Below are positions 1 through 10,100 of a stretch of 30,251 nt of DNA, piece by piece. Both the position numbers and the translations under genes were made by a program. Within the stretch, counting starts at the first letter, position 1, and each line of letters starts with the position of its first letter. A model generated the notes under the pieces. That model had not been told where the DNA came from. It did no database searches and saw nothing but the letters and a program-made list of their open reading frames with translations. This stretch comes from Gonium pectorale (Eukaryota > Chlorophyta > Chlorophyceae > Chlamydomonadales > Volvocaceae), in assembly GCA_001584585.1 (NCBI GenBank), contig LSYV01000068.1, positions 252,956-283,206 of the forward strand, in the 5' to 3' direction.

Positions 1-31
1 CCCCCTCGGCACCGCTCCCGCCCCCTCCACA

Positions 32-1343
32 GGCGTGGCGGAGGGCGCAACCGCCAACTCGCCCGGCCTGGTCTCCAACACCATCCTCGCCACCCAGAAG
101 GCCGCCAACGCCGCTGCGCTGTTCGCCTCCTCGGCCGCGTTCGACCGCGCGCTGCACAATGACGGTCCGTCTCCGGATGGGGGAAGGGGTGCGGAGGGCC
201 ATCAGTTTTGGCGGGGCGGGGCGGGGCGGGGCGGGGCGGGGCGGGGCGGGGCGGGGCGGGGCGGGGCGGGGCGGGGCGGGGCCGTGTGCGCATGTTAAGA
301 GGGGCGGTGTTGGGTTGGGTTGGTGTTGGGTGCCATCAGCCTCACACTGCCTCTAGCCGTGCCCGCAGCGTGCGGAGGGTGTGGCAACTCGGGCGTGGCG
401 TGCGTTTTCCTCTCGGTGGAGCGCTCTTTGGAGACGCCGCATTCCCTGCGCTCCCGCGCCTCATGTGGTGCCCCGGTCCCGGTCCCCGCGTGCCTTTGGC
501 ATCACCTGCCACTGCTCTCGTCATTGACGTCACCTCATCCCCCACGTTTCCCCCCAACCCCCATCCCGCACCCCCACCCCGCCAGACGGCCTGGACGACA
601 CGGACCACTTGCTGGACGGCCTGGGCCGCCACCACAACGGCATGAGCGGCCTCTTCACCAGCATGACGGTGTTGTCGTGGGCGCTGCTCATGGTGCGTGC
701 GTTGTCGGTTAGCGGTTGTCGGTTTTGGGGGGGATGTCGTTAGCCCATTGGTCTTGGGCGGTAGCCTTGCACTTTGTCTGTGCTTGTCGACATGAGTGGA
801 GGGGGCACACGTCAGGCTTGCGCGCCGGTGGCGGTATCCTCACGACTCGGGCCCCTTCCCTCCTTGGTGACCCAACGCGCCCGCCCGTCCGAGCCGACGG
901 CGGCAACCGGTCCTGAACGACCCGCGCTCTGCGAGCACTACAGGTGCTTCAACCTGAGGCTAGCGCTGTCCAGCTCCAGAGTTTCCCGCCCCGCCGAACC
1001 GCCACCACCCGACGTCCCTGTTCCCTCTGAGCTGTCGTGCCCTGCGGCGACCCCAACACGCCGGGCAAGCCATGCTGGCCGCCGTGTGGATCCCCCATCC
1101 CCTCCCGGCTCCTCCCGGCTCCCCTTGGTGGGTTCGATCCAGACGAGCTTCGGAATGTAAGCCTCATCCCTCGTCTCCGCCCCCCCCCCGCCCTGCCCGC
1201 TCCCTCCTTCCGGCGAACCCGCAGGCGGGCGGCGTGGCGCTGCTGGTGCCGGCGCTGGAGGAGAGCCCGCTGGGGGTGCTGGTGGGAGAGGGCGTGCTGC
1301 ACGCCTCGGCAGACGTGCTGGTGGAGGTGCTGGAGGCGATCTG
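32..1343 (+). CDS. 3' part of an unrecognised split gene
   Basis: Only the 3' end is here. A cag acceptor at 29-31 opens an exon at 32-164 (starting near MAEGATANSPGLVSN; Ala/Asn-rich). It ends in phase 1 at a gtccgt donor and joins exon 586-692, which contains DGLGRHHNGMSGLFTSM and a short hydrophobic stretch, SWALLM. The last exon, 1225-1343, follows a strong pyrimidine tract; it reads AGGVALLVPALEESPLGVL and ends VEVLEAI then TGA. A middle exon at about 1032-1156 (contains CGDPNTPGKPCWPP, ends DPDELRN before gtaagc) is plausible. However, it needs a phase-1 partner that exon 586-692 does not give, so at least one exon edge between 693 and 1156 is unresolved. I do not recognise the family. 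No TGTAA was seen within 1 kb downstream. Confidence 0.55.
207..284 (+). repeat. (GGGGC)n pentanucleotide array
   Basis: About 14 uninterrupted copies of GGGGC lie in the first visible intron of gene 1, shortly after its donor. The transcript-sense strand is the G-rich one, so both the DNA and the pre-mRNA could form G-quadruplexes. Shorter runs of the same unit occur in two introns of the hemerythrin gene. Confidence 0.95.
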
Positions 1344-2055
1344 ATGACGAGGCCCCCGAGCGTGATGGCTTGGGCGAACGAAGCATGTGTACGGCGGGAA
1401 AGGCCACGTGGGCAGTGCCGTACTTTCCGTGGCATTGACAGCCGTGTGAAGGCAGCCCGCCCGCCAGTGCAAAGTCGCGGGCGTGTCGAATGTGCGTGGG
1501 GGGCTTGCAATGATCATCGTGTTATAATATATGCAGGGCCAGGACGATGAGATCGTTTATCTAATAGCCGTGTGCGGAGCCGCTGTTTGGATCTGTTCAG
1601 ATCGTGCAGATGGAGCGACCGCCGTACATAAGGGGGGGTGTCCGAGAGAGTTGTGGTATGGTGCAGCTGGCCTGTACGGCAGCGGTTGAGAGGGAGAGGC
1701 ATCTGCGTGCATGCTCGCCCGGGGTTGGTTGGGTGGTTGGGCGGTTGGTTGCACGCGGGGCCGGAGTGGAGCCGCAGCAGCGGTGCCCGTCAGCGGGAGA
1801 GCACGCTCGTACTATGTTATCTAAGTCGATGCATGCGGCGGGACGGCATGACCGGCAACGCGGGCGGAGGGGGTCGCTTGGGCGCCGCCTCTGCATGCTG
1901 GCATTCCACACATCGTCTCTGACTCGGTGCCCAGTGCTCGACGCATTCACGTCCCTTTGGGTGAAGAGCGAGATATCGCAGATGACAGGGGGAGCCGCCG
2001 CTATGTACGGCCCTCCGTTGCTGGGTCGGGTCGGATCGGAGAGCATGAGCGTGGT

Positions 2056-2079
2056 GGGGTAGGGTAGGGTAGGGTAGGT
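2056..2079 (+). repeat. (GGGTA)n telomere-like run
   Basis: Four to five GGGTA units are followed by GGTTGGTAGG. The unit resembles but does not equal the Chlamydomonas telomere unit TTTTAGGG. It is a short interstitial G-rich repeat with quadruplex potential. Confidence 0.85.
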
Positions 2080-2450
2080 TGGTAGGCAGTTGGTGTTGTG
2101 GGAGGTGAGGGCTGGAGAGCAACGCGGTTGAGGGGGGAGCGAGAGCCGTATGGAGAGGCAGTGAGAGTGAAAAGCTTAGGTACTGTGCGGAGTGGATCCG
2201 ATGCAGCACAACAAATGGGTTGCGGTTGTGTGGCAGTTGGCAGTTGGCTAGCGGCGGCGGCGTACGAGCCACGGGTGCAGGCTAGGCCTCCTGAGCGCAG
2301 GGCCGCATGTCTGTAGTCTTTCGCCAGAATATGCGCGTCACGTATAACACCAAGTCGGGCTTGTGGAGACTTTTTAGTTGATTTTGTTTGTTGCTGGTCG
2401 TGTTTCGTGTATGGGAGATAGCCCCAGCGGAGCGTTGCTCCGCATGCAGG

Positions 2451-2474
2451 CAGGGAGGGAGGGAGGGAGGGAGC
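2451..2474 (+). repeat. (AGGG)n tetranucleotide run
   Basis: About five AGGG units sit in intergenic DNA, followed by GAGCGAGGG. Confidence 0.9.
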
Positions 2475-2838
2475 GAGGGTCTGGGATGCGGGTCGGCTTA
2501 ACGGTTTCAAGCGGAAAGTAGAAACGGCGGCCGGCGCCGGCGCGCCTCGGGTCGCGCTATTGCGAGCCCCGCACTGCCCCGCGCCTGTCCGTTCCCACGT
2601 CCCAGTGCCTACGGGCTGCAGCTGGAGGTGGATGGAGGCGCCCCCCCGGGGAGCGGGGGCGGGGCGATGCACCTGGTAGAGCCCGGCCCGGTGACGTAAC
2701 GGCGGGCTCGAGTGGGACGGCTCGTGCACATAGAGCGAGGGGGCGCGGGGGGGGGGCGACGCAAGCCAGCGTCTCACCGCAACTGCGCGCGGGGCGGCGC
2801 GCAAGTGGCGCCTTCCCAACCGTCTGTAGTATTGTGGC

Positions 2839-2863
2839 GCTGCTGCTGCTGCTGCTGCTGCTG
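2839..2863 (+). repeat. (CTG)8 trinucleotide tract
   Basis: Eight CTG units lie about 280 bp upstream of the hemerythrin start codon, possibly within its 5' leader or promoter. On the minus strand the tract reads CAG, which creates a short polyglutamine in a frame I consider spurious. Confidence 0.9.
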
Positions 2864-3144
2864 GGGAGAGCCGGGAAGACAAGGACCATCCCCCCCCGGG
2901 GCCCGGCTCTGGAGCGCGCGGATGCGTCGACTGGTGACGGCGCATGGCGGCATCGGACACAACGAGATCCCCCATTGTCCCAAACCTGCCCAGCCCCGTT
3001 GCAACTCTTGTGGGCTTATCTAAGCACTGCAAGTCCTTGTTGTGACGTCCTCAGCATTTCGGAGTGCTTCGGAGGGAGAATCTGAGCCCGGCCAGGGACA
3101 CGGCGGACACCAGAAACACACAAGCGCCGCGAGAGCTGGTCAGG

Positions 3145-6102
3145 ATGGCGGACACGGGCAGCGCGTCGCAGCTAGCACACGAGGTGCCGGTGCCGGAGAG
3201 GTGCGCGCCAGCGACGGTGCCCCCCCGCTGCCTTCGGGCGAGGCAGCCTGCCTCATCCTTAAGAATTGTCGTGAAACACCTCATCAGTCATGCACGGGCC
3301 GTGCGCATTCCTAATCCGTGGTCGCGCATTCATGGACCGACCCACGGGTCGATGCTCGCTGCTGCCCGGCTTGTTGCCGCCATAAACGCTGCTTGAGCTG
3401 CTTATAACCTAACGCACCACTCGGCGCATTGCAGCCGCATCCCTTACCCACATCATACACATTCATCTGCCGGCCCATGGTCCGTCGCTTCCGCGCCCGG
3501 GTTAACCGGATCGCGCGATTCATGCCCGGACGGACGACCCCCGCCCCGCCCCGCCCCCTGCACATCCTCACCCCGGCACTCCCACCCGATTCCTACCTCC
3601 TTGCACGCAGCCTCGCCTTCAAGGAGCCACAGCGCTTTGAGGAGCCCGACCCCGGCCTGCCCGCCTCGGCCCGGCCGCCCACCGCAGCGGAGCTGGCTCC
3701 GGCGGGCGCCGACGAAGGCGGCGCAGAGCAACCGCAGCAGCAATCGCACTCCAAGCTGGGTGGCAGTGTGGACATCCCACTGCCCGCCAACGGCCTGGAC
3801 GCCATCGTGGCGGACCACCAGGTCATCAGGTGGGCCGGGATGGGGCGGGGCGGGGCGGGGCGGGTCGCCGGGGGGGGGCGCATATTGTCCCTCCCGCGTC
3901 GCGTGTCAACGTGTCAACGTGTCATGCTGCCCATGCCGCCGCCACAGCCCGGCTTGGCTCTAGCCACGACCTGGCCGCCACCTATAGCTACCCACCCATG
4001 CCGCCGCCACCGCCTCCACTATGTTCATGACGCGGCCACCGCCGACAGGCCGCAAGGCAGCGGTCTCCCTCCCAACGCGCACGCCGGCGCGCCCGCACGC
4101 ACGTCCGCTCGAACCCACTCCGCACTCCCGGTTGTCGCACGCCGCCGCCCCCACTGTCACCGCGATCGTCGCCGCCGCCGCCGCCATCGCAGGCAGTTGT
4201 TCTACCGCTGCGACAACGCCGGAACCGTTCAGGTGGGGGGGGCGTGGGTTGCACGGGTCGGGCCGGGGTGGCGGCTGGCGGGTGGGTGATGCCTGGGGCG
4301 GGATGGCATTGCGGCCTCCCCGTACGGGGCGGGGCGGGGCGGGGCGCCCGACCGCCCGTACGCGTGCGGTGCTGGTGGCAGCCAAGGTACCGTGCGGTGC
4401 GGTCGGGCGCGGCTGGCTGGCGCTGACCTGCCGTCCAGCCAGTCACTCCTGCCTGCCCCGCCTCTCCCCTACACACACACACACGGAGGGTCGGGAGAGG
4501 CATGCACAACAGGGCTTCTCTACTGAGAATGCCTTCCAACCCACTCCCCCCCACTCCCCCCCCCCCGCCTCTGTGTCAAGCAGGAGAAGCTGGCAGCCGC
4601 GCGCGACCTGGTGCGCCACATCAGCCGCCACGCCAGCGCCGAGGAGCGCACCTTGTACCCCCTGGTGCGGGACCGCCTGCCGCAGCAGGGCCTGGGGCGC
4701 ATACTGTACGACAGAATGGTACGGCCGTGCGATCGGGTGTTTGGGTTATGAAGGGCGGGAGGGCGGTGGAGTGGAGGGCAGTCTCAGGTTCATTTAAGGA
4801 GCTGCGCGCTCAACCCTGCGCTCTACCTTAGCCATACCCGGGCAGGTGTGGTGGTGTGCTGACGAACCGCGCTGCCCACCCCCGCTTCCACATCCCCTCC
4901 CCTCGCCTCCCCTTCCCCCTCACTCCCTGCTGCCCCCTCCTGATGCCGCTGCCTCCGGCCTCCGGCGCAGGTCATGGACGATCGGGTACGTCCGCGTGGC
5001 TGTGTACTTGTGGGGTGGGTGGGTGGGTGGGTGGGGTGTAACAGATGTTGGCGGGAGGGCGCGCAGGCGGGGTGGTGTTACCGGCTCGTGTATGTCCTGG
5101 GGCTGGCGGGGCGCCATACGCAGCTGCCCGGCCTGCAGCCAGCAGCGGCTGACGAGGGTCCGTCCCATCGCTACACAACTCAGCAGCCCGAAGTTCACAT
5201 TCTAGTGCGATGGAGTCAGGAGATGTCCGTAGAGGTGTGCCTCCCCAATTGCAGTGTTTCCTTTTTGCAGGACCCTCCTTCGGTGCGCCCTTAGCTTAAA
5301 GACCTCGCCTCCCGCCCCGCCCCCGCCCCGCTCCTGCCCCTCCGACTCGCTGGACCAACCGATACCCCTGCCCCTGCCTGCCTCCCCACACAACCATCCT
5401 CATCCGTCCGCCAGGTGAACAAGCAGATGCTGGACTTCCTGGAGAGCCACGTGCCCACCACCGAGGCCGAGTGGAGCGTGTTCGACACCACGCTGGCCAA
5501 GTTCCGGGCCATCGAGGAGGAGCACCTGTCGCGGGAGGAGGCGGACGTGGGTGGGGGCGCGGGTGGGGGGGGGTGGCGGTGGTGCTGCATGGGGCACGCG
5601 GGACGGTTGAAGCTGCGCGTGACGGCCAACACGCTGGAATGTACGGTACATACCTGTGCGGCGCCGCCGGCCAAGGCCGCAGGGTCCTTACAGTACCTGT
5701 CCCCGAGGTTCGAAGCGGCAATGCGCTTTGCCCTTCGCTATACCCTGGTAGTGCTCCCCTAAGCCCCAACACACACACGCACACACTCTCAGTCAAGCAC
5801 AGATCTTCTCGATCATACTGAACACTCTCTTTCTCCGCCTCCCGCTGCCTCCCGTTGCCTCCTCTTGCCCCCCGCGCACCCCTCGCCAGGTTATCGACGC
5901 GCTGCGGGGCGTGCTGGACGAGTCCGAGACCACCAAGCTGGGCCGCAAGTGGGTGGCTGCATTTGCCAACGCGCCCACGCACCCGCACCCCGCGGGACCC
6001 ACCGCCGCGGCGCCCGCACGGCTGCTGCACCCCGTGGTGGGCCTGGTGGACCGGGTGCGGGACGCGCTGCTGCCGGAGCAGGGCAGCAGTGGGACCAAGT
6101 AG
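3145..6102 (+). CDS. Hemerythrin-like HHE cation-binding protein
   Basis: Seven exons: 3145-3200, 3611-3829, 4193-4232, 4584-4718, 4971-4985, 5415-5546 and 5890-6102, giving 269 aa and ending ATGK-like at SSGTK-TAG. All junction phases agree. The first 80 residues are Pro/Ala/Gln-rich and probably disordered, with no clear targeting signal, so a cytosolic location is likely. Residues 84-215 form the four-helix HHE domain, whose family binds a non-haem di-iron centre used in O2, NO or iron sensing or storage. Visible ligands are H88 (ADHQVIRQLF), H121 and E125 (HASAEERTLYP), and H192 and E196 (EEEHLSREE). The helix-C histidine is apparently replaced: MDDRVNKQML has R155 where relatives usually have EEH. 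The C-terminal APTHPHP and HPVVGLVDRVRD are typical of long HHE proteins. The start is the first in-frame ATG, at CAGGATGG. The exact partner or substrate is unknown. Confidence 0.9.
3840..3862 (+). repeat. (GGGGC)n run in hemerythrin intron 2
   Basis: Three to four GGGGC units start a few bases after the donor at 3830 and are followed by GGGTCGCCGGGGGGGGG. A second run of the same unit is at about 4325-4346 in intron 3. Confidence 0.9.
4471..4486 (+). repeat. (CA)n microsatellite in hemerythrin intron 3
   Basis: An alternating CA tract of about 16 bp. A related interrupted CA tract occurs at about 5770-5786 in intron 6. Neither interrupts an exon. Confidence 0.8.
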
Positions 6103-6348
6103 GCGGCTGCATACGTGGCCGGGCGAGGCACGGATGAAGAGACGGGGGCGGACAGACTGGGGCGCCTTCAGGTGCTAAGCAAGCGGTGAGTGATGCAAGG
6201 CGTTGTTGGTGCATGCTGGAGTTGGGACAGAGCCTGCCGGCGGGAGGGGGTGTGCTACTGCAGAGGCCGGGGAGTGGCAGACGCTATCGTGGCCGTTGTG
6301 CGGAGGGGAGCTGGTCCGAGGGCGGCCTGCACAACGGGCGGGTGCAGC

Positions 6349-6387
6349 AAAAAAAAAAGCTAGCTGCGTTAGCTGCGCTAGCTGCGG
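6349..6387 (+). repeat. A10 tract plus 3 x 9-bp tandem TAGCTGCGN
   Basis: Ten adenines, then GC, then three copies of a 9-mer (6361-6369, 6370-6378, 6379-6387), all in the probable 3' UTR of the hemerythrin gene. The A-tract is genomic and stands out in this GC-rich sequence. Confidence 0.9.
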
Positions 6388-6414
6388 GCCGTTGGCGCTT
6401 GGTTGTGCTGGATC

Positions 6415-6419
6415 TGTAA
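6415..6419 (+). terminator. TGTAA poly(A) signal candidate, hemerythrin gene
   Basis: TGTAA is the usual volvocine polyadenylation signal. This copy is 313 nt after the stop codon. Two further copies lie at 6506-6510 and 6514-6518, so the 3' end may be at about 6430 or about 6530. Confidence 0.5.
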
Positions 6420-6519
6420 CCGTGTGTGTGTTGCTGAGTGCGAGTCGAGTTTTCAAATGCACGCGCTTCTTTGCGCAAGCTAGGGAACCGAGACACCGCT
6501 TGCCATGTAAAGGTGTAAT

Positions 6520-7183
6520 GCGCCAGTGGCCCACGGTTCGCTCGAGGTGGCCGGTATGGAACGCTTGGGTTGAGGCCAACTGCTACAAGCTACGAATTAT
6601 GCCCGTGTGTGCGTCGTTCAGAAAGCACAATTCGGTACCCGTGGGGTGGACATGGCGCAAGCTTGGACATGCCGCAAGTTTCCCCTCTGGACTCCCCAGT
6701 TTCTGAAATTGTTAGGATTATGTATACGGGTTTCTCATGATAACCCATTGGCCGGTGCGTTGGGTTCCCGACGTTTGAAGTCACTTAGAGCGACGGCGCC
6801 TGCCCGGATCCGGCCCTGACCCACAAGCAACGGGCAACCCTAAATGACATATGGATAGCCCATTAATTACATTCTAACACTTAACCACTCTCACAATTGA
6901 TTTTTCCCTGCACGTCGCGCTACCGGCTTTCAACTCCATACTTCAGCAGGCTTGGTGCGTGCCGCATTCGACATCTGGTAATATACATACCGCTTGACTG
7001 TATCTACTTTCGAGCAGGGCGCTTACGCTTGCAAGGACGCGGACTCGTGCCCCAACCGGAACACTGTCAGCTAGAGACCGCTAGCATGATTTAGGCTACA
7101 TAACGTCTCACGCGTCTGACTCATTGCGAAAGAGCAGGCTTCTAGCGGGGCAAGCCGACCCGTCCGACTGTTTCCGCCTCAGC
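6520..7183. other. Intergenic region, no gene seen
   Basis: Less GC-rich than its surroundings, especially 6690-6990. It should hold the promoter and 5' leader of gene 3. I see no RNA gene, long repeat or convincing coding frame. Confidence 0.6.
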
Positions 7184-10100
7184 ATGGCGGATGTAGCGGA
7201 CACCGATGGTTTCGACGACGCAGTGGATGGCGATGCTGTCGCCGCCATCAGCATGTCGCGGGCGGGTGGGCGCTCCTCCAGCGCCAAGGATGGCAAGGCA
7301 CCTGAGCCCACAGCGGTGCGTCGCGGAGCAAACCCTTCAACGCACTCGCGTGCAGACTTCGGATTGGATACCGTGATGCAAAGCATGTTTTGGAGGGGCA
7401 AGGGCCAATATCCAGCAAACGCGCTGTTGCCTTGCCTTTGCGTCACGAGCTTGCCGCACTGCTGAACCCCACCACAGGATGTAAACTCGGCGGCATCATC
7501 ACGCAAGCACCTAATGCGGCGTAGCCGCCGCGAGGACAGCGGGGGCGGTGCCAGTGCCCCCTCCGCCGCACCGCCCGCCGCCGCAGAGGCAGCGCCGCCA
7601 CGCCTGCCCGACATCCGCAGTCGCAACAACAGCTCCTCGGGGGTAAACACCGCCCACGCTGCCCCGTCTGCCCCAGCACCAGCGGCAGCCCCGGCCTCTG
7701 AACCCAAGCCCCTGGCCTCGGGCATTCCCAGAGGGCCGGGGATCCGTGGTCGCGTCGCAGCTCGGGCGGCAGCAGCCGCGGCGGCCTCCGCCTCTGGCGA
7801 CGCCCCACCAGCGTCAGGAGCGGCCCACCGTGCAGCCGGCGGAGGCGCGGCAGCCGCTGTGGCAGCCCGCCGCCGAATCGGCGCCGGCGCTGCCGGCTCC
7901 CAATCGGACGGATCGCCTAACGGGGCGGCCAAGCCACGCGCCACCAGCGGCCGCGCGGCGGCTGCTGCCGCTGACGGTGACGCACAGGCCGGCGCTGCCC
8001 CGGGCAGCGGCAGCGGCGGCGGTCGCGGTGGAAGCGTGGGCGGCGCGAGGGGCGCCAGTCCGGGGCGCGACCCCCGGGAGGCGGGCTGGAACGCGGCGGC
8101 GGCGCCCGGGGCGGCGGGCGCGGGCGCGCGGCGTGACGTGAAGCTGTCGAATCCCAGCGAGGAGGAGCGGCGGAAGCGGGTCGAGTGGATGCGGGAGAAG
8201 CGGCGGCGGGAGGAAAACAAGGCGCGCGAGGAGGCGGAGAAGCGCGCGGTGCGTGGGGGTGGGGGCGGAGGGCGGGGGCGGGGGCGGGGGCGGGGGGCAG
8301 CATGCGGCGGCGGGTCTGTGAGGGTGATCTGTGTGGGGCCTGCGGGCGTGTGGGCGAGGCTAGAGGCCAGACGCAGCTGCCTGCCTGCCTACCGGCTTGC
8401 CTGTCTGGAAGCGTGGGCCATGGCCAGGAGCGCCCGGCGGGAACGCGGCCGGGCGCTCCGCGGCCGGCTCTGTTGGCCTGTAGAGGCACATAGGAATGGG
8501 CGGGGCCCTCCCCTCGTTCCCTGCTGGGGCCGACCCAGGTGGCGTTCCTGGCTGGGCTTCGCGGCCCTTGGGCTCCGCCACCTGCTTACACGATGGATTG
8601 GTGTATCGGCCGCCAGGGCGCATGCGCGTGCACCGTGCACCGGGTGCACCGTGCATCGGGTGCACCGTGCGCTGCACCCGCGGGCGGGCGGTGAGGGAGT
8701 GACCCCCAGGCGGCGAGGCCACCAGTTCGCGTGCCGGGACCTGACGCCTCGAACATTTTGAGGAAGACATTGCACAACGCCTCTCCCTTCTACCGCTCCC
8801 CTCCACCCCCCTCTCGCAGGCCGAGGAGACGAAGCGGCGCGAGGACGAGCAGGCCCGCCTGGAGGCGCGGCGTGCGGCGGTCCGCGAGCGCATCGCCAAG
8901 CAGCACGCCGTGGCTGCCAAGCTGGCGGAGGAGCGGGCGCGGGCGGACGAGGCGGCGCGCGGCGCCATCGGCCGCTTCCTGACCAACAAGCCGCTGCACC
9001 AGCGCCTGGCGGAGGACTTTGAGAGGCAGCAGGCGGAGGCGGAGGCGGAGCGGAAGCGGGCCTACGACGAGGATGCGCGCGGCAAGCAGCTGCGGCCGCA
9101 CCAGATCATCAGCGGCCAGGCGCAGGTGGGCCGACGGGGCCGTGTGTGTGGGGGGTGGGGGTGGGGGTGCAATGCGTTGGTGCGACGCTGCGGGCTGGGG
9201 CTGGACTGGGTTGATCGTATTGTGATGGCCTAGAGAAGAATAAGAACGGCGATCGGGAGGCCATGGTAGTGTGTCATGGCCGGTGAGTAGGATGATGATT
9301 GTACACAGCCGCGCACAACCCCGCGTTGCGTCCGCTCGCGCCCTGACTCGCTGCGTCCCCGCCGCAGGTGAAGCCGTCCTCAAAGCCCGACAGCGCGTCC
9401 AGCCCCGGGCCTGGCTCCGGCCAGGAGCGCGTCGGCTCGGGCCGCAGCGTCGGCGACGGCTCGCCTGGCGCCGACAAGAAGTCGCCGCCGTCCTACAAGC
9501 CGCTGCCTCCGTCCGCCGCCAAGCCGCGGCTGCAGGGCCCACCTCTGAACTCCACCTCCTCTAAGGGCCGTGGCGCGATGGGCAGCGCTGGTGCTGCCGC
9601 TGCGCCGTCAGCTCTGGTGCGCCACGGCAAGTTGGTGGACCGCGCGGCGTCGCCTTTCGTGTTCAGCGACCAGGGCATGCCGCTCACGGGCACAGCGCCG
9701 CCGCCGCCACTGCCGCCGCCGCCACCGCCGCCACCGCCGCCGCGCTCTGACGGACCGGGATCTGGGTCAGAGTCGGAGAAGGAGGAGGAGGCTGCGGGCA
9801 GCGGGGGCGGCCTTAGCACCGGCGCAAAGCTGGCGATTGGGGCGGTGGCTGTCGGGGCCGTCGCCGCCGGCGCGGTGACGGCGGCGGTCGTCTTTGGCGG
9901 CAGGGAGAGCCGCAACGGCATGGAGGCGATCCAGGAGCAGGAGCAAGAGGAGGACGCAGCTGAGGCGGGAGGCAAGGCGGGCGCGCCGGCGCAGGCCCCG
10001 GCCCAGAAGGCCGCAGCTGACCAGCAGGCCGACGCGGCAGACGCCGACGAGGCGGATGCGGATGCGGAGGGGGCCGCAGCGTACGACGACGACGATGCGC

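Larger units (their letters stand above)
1344..3144. other. Intergenic region with simple repeats, no supported gene
   Basis: This 1.8 kb stretch should hold the 3' UTR of gene 1 and the promoter and 5' UTR of the hemerythrin gene. It contains a short AT-rich patch (1518-1534), a GGGTA run, an AGGG run and a (CTG)8 tract. Open frames on either strand (for example minus 3032-2001) are Arg/Ala/Pro-rich, run through the simple repeats and show no domain, so I treat them as chance frames. No TATA box is obvious upstream of 3145. Confidence 0.6.

Noticed and set aside
2001..3032. Minus-strand open frame of 343 codons upstream of the hemerythrin gene
   Set aside because: Arg/Pro/Ala-rich, runs through the GGGTA, AGGG and CTG repeats, no domain; typical chance frame in GC-rich DNA.
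6349..6358. Retrocopy tail
   Set aside because: An A10 tract alone; the hemerythrin gene has six introns and no target-site duplication is visible.
7108..8220. Minus-strand 370-codon frame
   Set aside because: Antisense of gene 3 exons 1-2 and the intron between them, where the plus-strand splice sites fit.
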